DNA of 55,007 nt from Cyanophora paradoxa (Eukaryota > Glaucocystophyceae > Cyanophorales > Cyanophoraceae), in assembly GCA_004431415.1 (NCBI GenBank), contig QPMI01000334.1, positions 1-55,007 of the forward strand. Reading direction: 5' to 3'. Numbering within the stretch: position 1 is the stretch's first letter; the number at the start of each line of letters is the position of its first letter. Under the pieces are notes generated by a model, which did not search any database, was not told the DNA's origin, and saw only the letters and a list, made by a program, of their open reading frames with translations. The translations under genes were made by a program, and so were the position numbers. Below are positions 1 through 11,334 of the stretch, in pieces.

Positions 1-1740
1 AGCATCCGCACCGGCAAACGACCGCACCTCGGCCCGAGCGGCCGAAAGCATGATCTCCGAGGCGCCCGGCAGCCCGCGACCACGACCGCGAGGGCGAGTG
101 CGAGGGCGAAGAGCTCGCTGCGCTCGGATCGAAAGAGAAGAAATATGCGCGACAGCAAACGACCGCACCTGCGCCCGAGCGGCCGCAAGCATGAACTCCG
201 AGGCCGATCCCAGCAGCCGCCGGGCCACACGTCCGGAAAGCGGCACGCGCTGCGCTGCGCACGCCGCCGGCGTTACAACAAGATCAAAGGGCGAGCAGTG
301 GAGACAAGAGCGAGCACCTGGCCTGCGGAAGAAGGCGCCGGGCGAACTGGGCGGTGGTGTTCTGCTCGCGGGGACCAGTCACGCCCGCTCCCTGGCCCGC
401 CAGCGAAATGAGGGATTGAATCAAAGGAGAGGAAACGAAAAGCACCTTGCTTCGCCTCCGCAGCCGCCGCCTACGTTCCGCGCGTGCCTGTCAGCGGCAG
501 AACGCCCACTGGCGACAGCCGCGGGAGGAATGGTCAAAAAAGGCAACAAGGAGGTCGACAGCGATGTGTTCGCGAGCGTTCGCGGCCGCAACCGGGCGCC
601 AGCCACCCTGAAGCAGCGCTCTGCGTTTGAAATCAGGCGGGCGACAGGCGGCGAGAGGCGCCAGGGGATGCAAGAGAGTACCTTCGAGCATCGTTCGCGC
701 TGGAAGCCGACGAAGTTCGCTGCGGCGGCAGCAAGTCCGTTCGACCTGGTTTGAAAAGCCGAATCAGAGACGCGGGCAGCGCTGCGAGACCCCGGAGGAG
801 CCAACGAACCGAGCCGCTGTGAGAGCAAAGCGCGTTCATGTGGCAGCCTTCCTTCGAGGCTGCAGCTGGCAGCAAGGAACTTTTGGGTAGCAAGTTTGGG
901 GTACACGACTGTTCGGAAAAGGGGCCACCGCGGCCGGGCCACCGCGGCGGTCGCGCCGCAGTACAGCTTTTCAAGGCCGCCTGGAAGCGATTGCCAACGG
1001 CTCGACCTGGCCCTCGGTCCGGAGCGCCTCCCGCTGCGGCACCTTGGCGCGTGCTCGCAGCACGCAGTGCGAGGCAGCTACAAGCACGTGAGCTTGTAAC
1101 CATGGGTCCAGCTCCCCCGTAGCGTCGTCCCTGCGCCGCGCCGATCCACAGCTAGATCGACCGGGCCCGCAACCCGCGCTGGGTGACTTCGCCGTGCTGG
1201 CCGGTTCTTTGCGTGCCTGTCAGCTCACTTACATCCGCAGTATCTCTACCAGACAGCCCCGCAGTCGATTTGGAGGGTTGAGGTGCACGCCGGCCGGCGG
1301 AGCTCTCTCACATGTTTCGGTGCATAGCGCGTCCCTCTAAGATGCTCACGCAGTGCCTCTGACTCTGGACTGGCCGGGCGCTGCGTGAGCGCGCGGACCG
1401 ACGCAACCTCCCGATCGGCGGTCGCCTCGGGTGCGCCTGCCAAGCACAGCATTTGGCCAGCGACGCGTGAGCGCTTAGCTGACGAGGCCCAGATCGCCAG
1501 GATGGGTGAGCCGCCTCGGATCGTCGCAGTTTGGGAGATATTCTTCTACACTGCCTGGGTGAGCCGGCTGGGCCCGTTCGCGTCGCTGACGGGATGCGTA
1601 CGCGTCCCTGACGGGGCGCGCTGGTAACACAGGATACAGGAAGACGCCGCGTGAAGCCCATGGGCTGGGGTGCGGCGGTTGGCGACGCCGCTCACGGGGC
1701 GGGGCGGATCCGGAGGCGCGGCAGGCGGCCGCGTGAATTC
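1..1740 (+). repeat. Outer left arm of a giant inverted repeat (cut by the window start)
   Basis: Positions in this arm match the reverse complement of 5075-6815. Near the outside, position x pairs with 6816-x; further in the sum falls to 6813, so only a few net indels separate the arms. The arms differ by scattered substitutions. Both carry the same open frames (for example a 173-codon frame at 942-421 on the minus strand and at 5874-6395 on the plus strand), but I see no recognisable protein in them. The outer end is not in the window, so the full arm length is unknown. Confidence 0.95.
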
Positions 1741-1789
1741 CAGGAAAGGGCGGAGGCGCTTCCTGCGGCGCTGCAGCTCGCGGAGGCGG

Positions 1790-3250
1790 GCGGGCGGCCG
1801 GAGGCGCTGTGCGTGCGGCGCGGCTCGCCGGGTGGGCAGAGGCGCGGCGGGCGGCCGCGCAGCTCGCCAGGCGGGCCGGGGCGCGGCGGGCGGCGGCGTG
1901 GCTCGCGAGGCGTGACGGAGGCGCGGCAGGAGGCGGAGGCAGCTCGCCGGCCGGGCGGAGGCGCGGCGGGCGGCCGCAAGGCTCCGCCGGGCAGGCAGAG
2001 GCGCGGCGGGCGGCCGCTCGGCTCGCCAGGCGGGCGGGGGCGCGGCGGCGGCGGCGCGGCTCGCGAGGCGTGACGGAGGCGCGGCTCGCGAGGCGTGACG
2101 GAGGCGCGCAGGAGGCGGAGCAGCTCGCTGGGCCGGCGGAGGCGCGGCGGGCGGCCGCGAGGCTCCGCTGGGCGGGCGGAGGCGCCGCGGGCGGCCGCGA
2201 GGCTCCGCTGGGCGGGGCGGAGGCGCGGCGGCGGCAGCGGCGGCTCACGGGGCGGGACGGAGGCGCGGCGGCGGCCGCAAGGCTCGCCAGGCAGGCGGAG
2301 GCGCGGCGGGCGGCCGCGAGGCTCCGCTGGCGGGGCGGAGGCGCGGCGGGCGGCCGCGAGGCTCCGCTTGGCGGGGCGGAGGTGCGGCGGCGGCAGCGGC
2401 GGCTCGCGGGGCGGGACGGAGGCGCGGCAGGAGGCGGAGTCAGCTCGCCGGGCCGGGCGGAGGCGCGGCGGCGGCCGCGAGGCTCCGCCGGGCGGGGCAG
2501 AGGCGCGGCGGCGGCCGCGAGGCTCCGCTGGCGGGGTGGAGGCGCGGCGGGCGGCGCGGTGGCTCGCGGGCGGGACAGAGGCGCGGCGGGCGGCGGCGAG
2601 GCTCCGCTGGGCGGGCGGAGGCGCGGCGGGCGGCCGCGAGGCTCGCCAGGCGGGCCGGGGGCGCGGCGGGCGGCGGCGCGGCTCGCCGGGCGAGACTGTG
2701 GCGCCGCGGGCGGCCGCGCGGCTCACGAGGCGTGGCGGAGGCGCGGCGGGCGGCCGCGCAGCTCGCGGAGCGGGGTGGATGCTTGGGGCGGCGGCAAGGC
2801 TCGCCGGGCGGGGCAGACGCTCGGGTGGATGCTTGGGGCGCGGCAAGGCTCGCCGGCGGGGCAGACGCTCGGCTGGCTGCGGCGCGCCTCGCGGGCCGGG
2901 CGGAGGCGCGGCGGGCGGCGGCGCGGCTCGCTGGGCGGGCGGAGGCGTGGCGGCAGCGGTGGCGGCTCGCCGGGCCGGGTGGAGGTGCGGCAGGCGGTGG
3001 AGGCAGCTCGCCGGGCCGGCGGAGGCGTGGCGGGCGGCGGCGCGGCTCGTGGGGCGGCCGGAGGCGCGGCGCGCGGCAGCGCGACTCGCCGGGAGGGCCA
3101 GAGGGGCGGCGGGCGGCGGTGCGCAGGCGTGGCGGCCGGCTGCGCGGCTCGCGGGCAGGGCGGAGGCGTGGCGGGTGCCGGCGCGGCTCCTGGGGCGGGG
3201 CGGAGGCTCAGCGTGCAGCGGAACGGCCCGCCGGGCGGGGTGGAGGCGCG
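1790..3250 (+). repeat. GC-rich minisatellite, inner left arm
   Basis: Degenerate ~40-bp units of G, C and few A or T, typically gaggcgcggcgggcggccgc followed by a variant of gaggctccgctgggcgg. The units are packed with NotI-type gcggccgc sites. Very long stop-free frames cross it on both strands, but their products are monotone Ala/Arg/Gly or Pro/Ala/Arg strings, as expected from composition alone. The same repeat occurs in reverse complement at 4085-5060, so it forms the inner part of the palindrome. Confidence 0.93.
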
Positions 3251-4084
3251 GCGGAGGCTCGTGGGGAAGCCTGCAGATGCTCGCTCTGTACCGTAGTACT
3301 CTTGCATAGATATGCTCAGCGCTAAGACTTCGCACTTCTTTGCACATGAGTCTCTAGCTGCCATCAAAAGAATATATATATATATGTATGTCGGGGCTTT
3401 TACGAGAAGATCAGGGCTCCCGGGCATTGCGGCGGGGACGAACAACTCCCTTATAGCTATAGGGTTTCTTTCGAGATCAATTTTGAGAGCCGATTTCCAG
3501 TCTGCCCGTGCCTTTCCAGCTCAGATACCAACGGATAAGAGTCATTTGATAGCGTGCTAGATAGGGTCTCAACGTGACTACCGGCTGCCGGGCTTCTCTT
3601 CGCATTTCCTGGCGCACAGGAAGGCCTCAAAATGCCCGCCAAAAATAATGGCGACTCGCCCTGCAAAATAATGCACGGCGCGCTAAGAGCTAGCTTGCGG
3701 CCTGCGCCGACCTCAAAATCAAATCCAGCACTGTCAAGAACCCCCAAAAGCGTCTCATCGCCCGGATGTAACTTGTCAGATAAGATGCTATCCTTGGTGA
3801 TTTCTGTCGTCGAGGCCTCTTCGGGGCAAGTTGACAGTCTCGGAGAGCCCGCTTGACCTGACGCCGCTCCATCATCTGGGTCCGCGACTGACTCCACATT
3901 TGCACCCCGCCCATTTCGAGGGTGGGGAATCCGAATCTGAAGTTCTCGTCAGCTCGTCCGTTCTCAGATGCTCAGCGCGGCGAGTTCGCACTTCTTTGCA
4001 CATAATCATGATCATGAGTCTTTAGCTGCCATCAAAAGAATACTGGGTTACTGGGACATGTGAGCGCCCGGATGTTCTCCGCCT
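3251..4084. repeat. Central spacer of the palindrome with dispersed repeat R, copy 1 (minus orientation)
   Basis: About 830 bp of ordinary composition between the two GC-rich arms. Positions ~3421-4030 are, in reverse complement, a diverged copy of the sequence at 15873-16560. The spacer is bounded by two related segments: agcgctaagacttcgcactt near 3320 and a similar stretch near 3970, each followed by ctgccatcaaaagaata. A (TA)n run lies at ~3371-3386. A short plus frame at 3831-4025 resembles a minus frame in R copy 2 (shared residues LHPAHFEG). Confidence 0.8.
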
Positions 4085-5060
4085 CGCAAGCCGCAAGCCG
4101 CGCCGCAGCCCGCCACGCCTCCCCCCCCGCTCCGTGAGCGGCCCAAACCGCCCTCCGCGCCTCCGCCACGCCCCGCGAGCCGCCGCCGCTGCCCACCGCG
4201 CCTCCGCCCCGCCCAGCGGAGCCTCGCGGCCGCCCGCCCCGCCTCCGGCCCGCCTGACGAGCCTTGCGGCCGCCCGCCGCGCCTCCGTCCCGCCCCGTGA
4301 GCCGCCGCCGCCGCCACCGCGCCTCCGCCCCGCCCAGCGGAGCCTCGCAGCCGCCCGCCGCGCCTCCGCCCCGCCCAGCGGAGCCTCGCGGCCGCCCGCC
4401 GCGCCTCCGCCCGGCCCAGCGAGCCGCCCCCGCCGCCCGCCGCGCCTCCGCCCCGCCCAGCGGAGCCTCGCGGCCGCCCGCCGCGCCTCCGCCCCGCCCA
4501 GCGGAGCCTCGCGGCCGCCCGCCGCGCCTCCGGCCCGCCTGGCGAGCTGCCTCCGCCTCCTGCCGCGCCTCCGTCACGCCTCGCGAGCTGCGCCGCCGCC
4601 CGCCGCGCCCCGGCCCGCCTGGCGAGCTGCGCGGCCGCCCGCCGCGCCTCTGCCCCGCCCGGCAGAGCCTCGCGGCCGCCTGCCACGCCTCCGCCCGGCC
4701 CGGCGAGCTGCCTCCGCCTCCTGTCCCGCCTCCGTCACGCCTCGTGAGCTGCGCCGCTGCCCGCCGCGCCCCGGCCCGCCTGGCGAGCCGCGCGGCCCCC
4801 GCCGCGCCTCTGCCCCGCCCGGCGGAGCCTCGCGGCCGCCCGTCGCGCCTCCGCCCGGCCCGGCGAGCTGCCTCCGCCTCCTGCCGCGCCTCCGTCACGC
4901 CTCGCGAGCCGCGCCGCTGCCCGCCGCGCCCCCGGCCCGCCTGGCGAGCTGCGCGGCCGCCCGCCGCGCCTCTGCCCCGCCCGGCGAGCCGCGCCGCCAC
5001 GCACAGCGCCTCCGGCCGCCCGCCCGCCTCCGCGAGCTGCAGCGCCGCAGCAAGCTCCTC
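4085..5060 (-). repeat. GC-rich minisatellite, inner right arm
   Basis: Reverse complement of the 1790-3250 minisatellite, with the same ~40-bp degenerate unit (cgcctccgcc, gcggccgcccgccgcgcctc). It is about 0.98 kb against about 1.46 kb on the left, so the two inner arms have expanded or contracted independently. The long frames across it are treated as compositional artefacts. Confidence 0.93.
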
Positions 5061-6815
5061 CGCCCTTTCCTGGAATTCACCGGGCCGCCTGCCGCGCCTC
5101 CAGATCCGCCCCGCCCCGCGAGCGGCGTCGCCAACTGCCGCACCCCAGCCCATGGGCTTCACGCGGCGTCTTCCGGTATCCTGTGTTACCGGCGCGCCCT
5201 GTCAGCGACGCGTACGCGTCCCGTCAGCGACGCGAACGGGCCCAGCCGGCTCACCCAGGCAGTGTAGAAGAATGTCTCCCAAACTGCGACGATCCGAGGC
5301 GGCTCACCCATCCTGGCGATCTGGGCCTCGTCAGCTACGCGCTCGCGCGTCGCTGGCCAAATGCTGTGCTTGGCAGGCGCACCCGAGGCGACCGCCGATC
5401 GGGAGGTTGCATCGGTCCGCGCGCTCACGCAGCGCCCGGCCAGTCCAGAGTCAGAGGCACTGCGTGAGCATCTTAGAGGGACGCGCTATGCACCGAAACA
5501 TGTGAGAGAGCTCCGCCGGCCGGCGTGCACCTCAACCCTCCAAATCGACCGCGGGGCTGTCTGGTAGAGATACTGCGGATGTAAGTGAGCTGACAGGCAC
5601 GCAAAGAACCCGGCCAGCACGGCGAAGTCACCCAGCGCGGGGTTGCGGGCCCGGTCGATCTAGCTGTGGATCGGCGCGGCGCAGGGACGACGCTACGGGG
5701 GGAGCTGGACCCATGGTTACAAGCTCACGTGCTTGTAGCTGCCTCGCACTGCGTGCTGCGAGCACGCGCCAAGGTGCCGCAGCGGGAGGCGCTCCGGACC
5801 GAGGGCCAGGTCGAGCCGTTGGCAATCGCTTCCAGGCGGCCTTGAAAAGCTGTACTGCGGCGCGACCGCCGCGGTGGCCCGGCCGCGGTGGCCCCTTTTC
5901 CGAACAGTCGTGTACCCCAAACTTGCTACCCAAAAGTTCCTTGCTGCCAGCTGCAGCCTCGAAGGAAGGCTGCCACGCGAACGCGCTTCGCTCTCACAGC
6001 GGCTCGGTTCGTTGGCTCCTCCAGGGTCTCGCAGCGCTGCCCGCGTCTCTGATTCGGCTTTTCAAACCAGGTCGAACGGACTTGCTGCCGCCGCAGCGAA
6101 CTTCGTCGGCTTCGAGCGCGAACGATGCTCGAAGGTACTCTCTTGCATCCCCTGGCGCCTCTCGCCGCCTGTCGCCCGCCTGATTTCAAACGCAGAGCGC
6201 TGCTTCAGGGTGGCTGGCGCCCGGTTGCGGCCACGAACGCTCGCGAACGCATCGCTGTCGACCTCCTTGTTGCCTTTTTTGACCATTCCTCCCGCGGCTG
6301 TCGCCAGTGGGCGTTCTGCCGCTGACAGGCACGCGCGGAACATAGGCGGCGGCTGCGGAGGCGAAGCAAGGTGCTTTTCGTTTCCTCTCCTTTGATTCAA
6401 TCCCTCATTTCGCTGGCGGGCCAGGGAGCGGGCGTGACTGGTCCCCGCGAGCAGAACACCACCGCCCAGTTCGCCCGGCGCCTTCTTTCGCAGGCCAGGT
6501 GCTCGCTCTTGTCTCCACTGCTTGCCCTTTGATCTTGTTGTAACGCCGGCGGCGTGCGCAGCGCAGCGCGTGCCGCTTTCCGGACGTGTGGCCCGGCGGC
6601 TGCTGGGATCGGCCTCGGAGTTCATGCTTGCGGCCGCTCGGGCGCAGGTGCGGTCGTTTGCTGTCGCGCATATTTCTTCTCTTTCGATCCGAGCGCAGCG
6701 AGCTCTTCACCCTCGCCCTCGCCCTCGCGGTCACGGTCGCGGGCTGCCGGGCGCCTCGGAGATCATGCTTTCGGCCGCTCGGGCCGAGGTGCGGTCGTTT
6801 GCCGGCGCGGATGCT
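5061..6815 (-). repeat. Outer right arm of the giant inverted repeat
   Basis: Reverse complement of the outer left arm. A diverged third copy of part of this arm (about 6120-6470) occurs at about 40160-40525. The conserved pieces include gctgacaggcacgcgc, ggcggctgcggaggcgaagc and ctggcgggccagggagcggg. No gene is called. Confidence 0.95.
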
Positions 6816-6860
6816 TCTTTTCTTTCGATTGACTCTCCAAGCGCAGCGAGCGCGTCGCTC
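6610..6860 (+). repeat. Direct duplication inside the right-arm end
   Basis: Two related ~90-bp blocks start at about 6613 and about 6756. Both run from a cctcgga-tcatgctt segment through gcggccgctcggg or tcggccgctcggg and gaggtgcggtcgtttg to ctttcgat and agcgcagcgag. The segment between them contains ccctcgccctcgccctcgcg. A shorter repeat, gagcgcgtgcggctgcat, occurs twice at about 7146-7181. Confidence 0.75.
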
Positions 6861-7620
6861 TCGCCATCTGCGGACGCGGAGCGATTGCAAGCTGATCTTC
6901 TGCCTCCTCTCCTCGCCGAGGTGCATAGCCGCCTGCGTGCCGGCCTTTTCCTCTTTCTATTCGATTTAAGCTCTCGCTCACCGCGATGCGCATGGCCCAG
7001 CGAGGGCGGCGAGGTGCAGAACGACCTGGTGCGGGCCGCATTGCTTCACCCGTTATCCTCCGGCTTATGACTCGCCCTTTGTTTCCTAGCAACTAGGGAC
7101 GAACGACTAATTGAAGCCGCGCGTGAGCGGACGGCGTCGGGCTGGAGCGCGTGCGGCTGCATCCGAGCGCGTGCGGCTGCATTTGCAGGACTAGGCAGCA
7201 GGGCTAGGCCAGAGTAGGGATCATATTTGCGATGTGACAGCATGTATGCATAGGTGTGTGCATGCAGATCATGAATTAGGCGGCCCGCACGATATGTGAA
7301 AATAAGTGGCCTGCAGATCAACTAATTTATATAGATGCAAAAAGCCAATGCCAGATGTACATGTGTTCTGGCCCGCCTATAGCTAGTCATGGGCCGTCAG
7401 GGCCTATATATAGCTATATAGGCTATAGTATAGCTGACCTAGGCCTAGGCCTGTGCATGCGACCTGCATGCGCAGCTGGATATTGATCCCCCGGATCCTC
7501 CACTAGTACTGGCTCAATATTTATACAAGATAATAAACAAATCAATAATCTTAATATGAAGAATATTAATCAATTTATCGACAAACCTGGCGATATATCA
7601 ATATATAATAATATATCAAG
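6861..7620. other. Intergenic, AT-rich transition, no gene seen
   Basis: After the palindrome arm the base composition falls sharply. 7360-7470 is rich in short palindromes and TA steps (tatatatagctatatagg, ctaggcctaggcc, gcatgcgacctgcatgc). 7500-7620 is AT-rich. No frame on either strand resembles a protein. Confidence 0.6.
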
Positions 7621-7816
7621 TATCGACAGATTTTGTCGACCGATTCTGTCGGAGAGTCTGTCGATAAAATTCGACAGAATCGGTCGACCGATTCTGGCAC
7701 AGAATCAGTAGATCGACAGAGTTGGTCGATCGACTGATTTTGTCGACCGACTCTGTCACAGAGTCAGTCGATAAAATTCGACAGAATCAGTCGACCGATT
7801 CTGGCGCAGAATCGAT
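7621..7816. repeat. Two ~107-bp tandem units built of TCGAC palindromes
   Basis: Two copies of a unit start near 7628 and near 7735. Each contains ttttgtcgaccga, gtcgataaaattcgacagaa and gtcgaccgattctgg. The first contains a perfect 22-bp palindrome at 7675-7696 centred on ggtcgacc. The second has an imperfect version at 7782-7803. The segment could fold into nested hairpins. No protein frame is supported here. Confidence 0.8.
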
Positions 7817-9057
7817 GATCGCTGCAGGGCAAGTCCAAGGCGCTTCTCCAAAGAACACACTCTTGTCCAACTCCGAGTCGATTGGCGACGAGCGAACTGC
7901 TGACAGTTGAGCCGAATCTCTCGCAGGGGACTGCTGTCGATCAACGATCTGATGGCAACAATGAAAAGGGACCACCAGCTGAGTCTGCAATATGATGATA
8001 TGTGATCTGCCTGCAATATGACGACAAGTGCTGACTCTGCTGCGGCGTACAGAGACGCGACATCTGTGACTGCGGAGTAGATAGACGCGATTTTCGATGT
8101 GATGAGTCTTAAACGGTACTTCAGGAAGCTCAAACTACGGGCAAGCATCGACTGCAGACCAGCGTGCTGCTGGCAGCCGAAAGCATCTGCAAATCTTTTA
8201 GAGACAAGCACCAAGGCCAGCAGACTCCACATAGCGCCCCAGGGCGTGTCTGCGGGGGCGAACGCTCAGATATGCCAATTTGCAAAACCGCATTTGAGCC
8301 AATTTGCAAAACCGTTTGAGGAGCAACGAACCAGACTGCAGATTTGATAAGAAGGCAAAACCGAAGACGAGGTACCAGCGTACGCCGCCGCCGAGACCAC
8401 AGAACATTGCGCCTGGGGACTGCCCCATAAGCGGATACGCGTACGCGTGAGATACGTGGCCTGCTGCAGATACGCTGCAGATACGCGTGGCTGGCTACGA
8501 AGCGGCAGCTGCTCGGCTCAGCTGCACCTCGGCAGCTCAAATCGCAGAGCCCCTCAGCAGCTGACGAGCTGGAAGTTCAAACCTGCTCGGCAGCTGCAAA
8601 AAAGCCCAGCTACTTGGGCAACTGGAGAGGCCCAGCGAGACCGAGAAGCCCAAGCAACTACGACAAGCCGTACCCCTCCCGTCTTCCTCCCCTCCCACGT
8701 CGCCGTCCGAAACATCTTGAAGCCCGTCCGAACCGGGAGCTCAGGAGAAAAATGAATGGTGCCTCGAAAGATCCCAGTATGAATTCGCCGCCGAGGCCGC
8801 CGAGGCTGAATTCCGAAGTTCGGCGCCGCCGCGGCGCGGCGCATGCATATGCACAATCGCGCCATGCATATGCCGGCGCCCGAATATTATGTGCGCATTA
8901 TTTAGTGAACTAAATATTTTCGCAGCTGTACCGCCTTTTCCCATCCGCCCAGCGCTGTGATCAAGGAGAAACTTCGCAAGCTCCAACGTCAATTTAGCGT
9001 GTCTGTTGGTGCTTGCAGGTGCATAACTATAATTATAATTATAATCGTATTGCTTGC
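7817..9057. other. Intergenic, short local repeats only
   Basis: No convincing coding frame on either strand. Small repeats are visible: agccaatttgcaaaaccg-type segments at about 8273-8315, and agatacgc/gatacgcgt units at about 8434-8490. At 8845-8880 gcgcatgcatatg-like palindromes are followed by gccatgcatatg. A tandem of ataattataattataat lies at about 9028-9046. Confidence 0.5.
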
Positions 9058-9387
9058 CTAGCCTGGCCTCGCGCCTTTCGAATTGGACGTCGTCGACGTC
9101 GTCAGGTACAGAGCAGCCCTCCTGGAGGAGTTCAACATGCTTGTGCCGCTCAAGACGGCCAGCCGCTTTAATTGTTTCCCTGAACCATCGATATCGATTT
9201 CCCTGATCATCGGACCCCTCTTCAGGTAGCGCGCCTGCTCAAGGAAATCGATTGATGCAAGGCACTGCCTTCCATCATCTACTGCTTCGATCAGCAATAC
9301 TAGGAATACTAGTATTGTGATGCAAGGGCCGGGATCAGTGGCAATACTAGCTTCAGGCTTGCGCTTGTGTATCTGACCGGTATCCAA
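9058..9387 (-). CDS. Possible short ORF, unrecognised (109 codons)
   Basis: An ATG-started minus frame with a hydrophobic stretch near its start (CITILVFLVLLIEAV, about residues 22-36) and then a mixed, protein-like composition. It matches no family I know. Its C-terminal coding segment lies in a ~45-bp piece (cagagcagccctcc-tggaggagttcaa) repeated at about 9481-9522, where another minus frame reads the same motif. It could be a small membrane protein, an exon, or chance. Confidence 0.2.
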   Translation of the reverse strand: MDTGQIHKRKPEASIATDPGPCITILVFLVLLIEAVDDGRQCLASIDFLEQARYLKRGPMIREIDIDGSGKQLKRLAVLSGTSMLNSSRRAALYLTTSTTSNSKGARPG

Positions 9388-9479
9388 ATATATACACCTA
9401 GAGACGTCAACGTGCTTTCATTCGGAATATTTGCTAGTTTGAGTATACGTCGACAGGACGTCGACAGGTATACGTGCGT

Positions 9480-9525
9480 ATACAGAGCAGCCCTCCGGAT
9501 CCTGGAGGAGTTCAATTTGCTGGCT
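9480..9525. repeat. Copy of a ~45-bp element also present at ~9107-9140
   Basis: cagagcagccctcc, tcctggaggagttcaa and a flanking gtcgac/acgtcgac run occur at both places. The 9480 copy carries an extra ggatcc-containing insert. Both lie next to gtcgtcgacgtcgtc or gtcgacaggacgtcgac runs. Confidence 0.65.
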
Positions 9526-9638
9526 TGAGTACGAATGGATCTGGCCAAAAGGGGCACATTGAATGGCAGAAGCATGCTTGGATCGGATGTTCTTTTGCCA
9601 TGGCCCATTATTATGATAACGCTCAGCCCATGGCAATG

Positions 9639-9757
9639 ATTATGAGAACGCTCAGCCTTTTCAAGAAGAAGAAGAGGTTTCAACAGATGACTAACCTACA
9701 CGAAAAGGGCTGATCATGAGCTACACGGTTCTTGTTCTTGAAAAAAGAAGGTTGAAA
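9639..9757 (+). repeat. ~100-bp dispersed direct repeat, copy 1
   Basis: From acgctcagccttttcaagaa through acagatgactaacctacacg to cggttcttgttcttgaaaaa, this matches 15777-15877 almost exactly; copy 1 has a few extra aag units. It is followed by three tandem variants of ggttgaaataagaagagactgcggttcaag (9748-9838). No gene is called here. Confidence 0.9.
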
Positions 9758-9857
9758 GGCTAGACGGTTCAAAGGTTGAAATAAGAAGAGACTGCGGTTC
9801 AAGAAGGTTGAAATAAAAAGAGACTGCGGTTCAAGAATATGGTCTGCGACGGCTGGA

Positions 9858-10781
9858 TCAGTGAGAGCGAATCAATTGCAAGCCAATTGGAAAAAAGCAC
9901 CACCCCTGCCTGTACTGGTGCGGCTTCTTGACGCCACCAGCAGCAGGACCAGAACGGATAGCTCGGGAAGAGTATCTGCAGCTATTCTCGTCGAGGTACG
10001 GGACAAGTGCGACTTCTGGCCACTCGGCACTCTTGGTGACGTAGTAGTATCCATGCCGGAAGTCAGCCTGCAAATGAGCAGCGTCGGATAACTTGCATGA
10101 GCTCGCACTGCAGCGCCTCGCACCGTCTGGCTGATCTGCTCGAAAAGCTTCTCGCACTCGTCGTAGTAGAACAGTCGCAGATCCTGCACGGCCACTCCGA
10201 CAATGCCGAGCGTTCGAATCGCCTCGTGCAACAAGGCCGCTGGCCAGTTGTTGGCCGGGTCTACTGTCACTCACACGGGCCCTGTGCGCGCGAGGTCAGG
10301 GGTCGACTTGATACGCGGCGCGTCGGCTCGACTACGATCAGGCTCATAACGTACCGGTTGTGGTTGTTATCCCGGAGAAGCTGCAGTCCCCTAGGATCAG
10401 AACTCCACGTCGTTCGGAGTTCGACGGGTCCATGTCGAAAGTCTCCCTGTTGAACCGCCGGATGAGCGCTGTCATTGCAGAGCACAGAAAGTCCCAGAGA
10501 AGAATACAAGTGCACGCCAGCCGGTGCCAGAGGCGTGCGCTGAGAGCCGACGGCGGCGGGGCGGGGCCCTGTTCGGGTGCCGGGAGGTCCAGCACGGCAG
10601 AGCGCGAGTATTTCCCAGAGTCCGATACTATATTAGGCGCTTCCCGTCGACTCTTGACCTGGGCTGCCTTCTCTAGCTCCTGCTGCGTCGCTCGAGCTCG
10701 TCGGGCCGCCTCGATTCTGTGCTTCTGATTGTTGCCCCGTGGAGCATTCGCCATCCATGTGATCTCTTCGTCCTCCTCCAT
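9858..10781 (-). CDS. Unrecognised multi-exon gene with an N-terminal charged helix
   Basis: Start is the ATG at 10781 (MEEDEEITWMAN). Residues ~15-40 are a charged, probably helical segment (RIEAARRARATQQELEKAAQ), followed by a Pro/Ala linker and a hydrophobic stretch (CILLWDFLCSAMTALI). Two introns are supported by phase and frame change: 10264-10354 (GT-AG; splicing gives TTTT-VDPANNW) and 10068-10123 (56 nt; QISQT-ADFRHGYYYV). The last exon runs to the stop at 9858. The segment with LFYYDECEKLFEQ and RHGYYYVTKSAEWPEVALVPYL reads as genuine globular protein, but I recognise no family. The next gene, on the plus strand, starts 554 bp away, so the two may share an upstream region. The gene model is fairly convincing; the function is unknown. 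Confidence 0.6.
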
Positions 10782-11334
10782 GGTAGTGTCGGCGGGCTCG
10801 GCCCGCCTCGGCGGCCTCCCCAAAGTAGGGGTACGCCCACCCCACGCCAGCACAATGTAGTCGGAGAGGAGAGGAGAAGTCCACAAGTCCGCAAGTCCGG
10901 AAAGTAGTCGGCACGATGTAGTCGGACCACGCAGATCGACTGGTGATGTGCTGTGCTCGCGCACAGTTGATTGGTGCGCTTTCAGCCTCTCTGAGGGCCT
11001 CTTAGAGCAAACAAGCTCTGCAATAACAGCAAGGTCGCAGCAATAACAGCGGCAACAAGGACAGCGGCAACCAGAAGATTCCTCGTTGTCTTTCGTCCAT
11101 CTTCCCACAATGGGAGTGCGCTCGAGCGCTCTTTACGAGGAGTCAAAAGCCAACGAGTCAAGTTCGCCCTCCCCTCCCTTCCTGACGCTCAGGGCCTGAC
11201 GGCACTAGCTCTCTGCAGAGCATTACGTGCTGCGCAAATGCGCTCAGGGCCTCGGCCTCTTCCTCAGGAAAGATTGCTGGGGCGTCGGCGCTCGCCGGCT
11301 CTCGGAAGCAATTCTATTCCTGACCGCCGCCAGT
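10782..11334. promoter_or_regulatory. Shared upstream region between two divergent genes
   Basis: Non-coding stretch between the minus-strand gene ending at 9858 and the plus-strand SET-like gene. A short tandem of caataacagcggcaacaagg-like units lies at about 11030-11075. No TATA box or other known promoter element stands out. The assignment as a promoter rests on gene orientation only. Confidence 0.35.

Noticed and set aside
421-942. 173-codon minus frame in the palindrome arm, repeated at 5874-6395
   Set aside because: The frame is kept in both arms because the arms are nearly identical. The diverged copy at 40.1 kb has it only with indels, and no domain is recognisable.
1692-3347. A 551-codon minus frame and 495/404-codon plus frames over the GC minisatellite
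   Set aside because: Overlapping long frames occur on both strands and in several phases. The products are monotone Ala/Arg/Gly or Pro/Ala/Arg strings set by the repeat, with no domain or splice evidence.
4032-5505. 376-413-codon frames in the right inner arm
   Set aside because: Mirror images of the left-arm frames; GC-rich repeat lacking stops, not genes.
8130-8540. 136-codon minus frame and overlapping frames near 8.1-8.9 kb
   Set aside because: Several overlapping frames, none with protein-like pattern or splice support.
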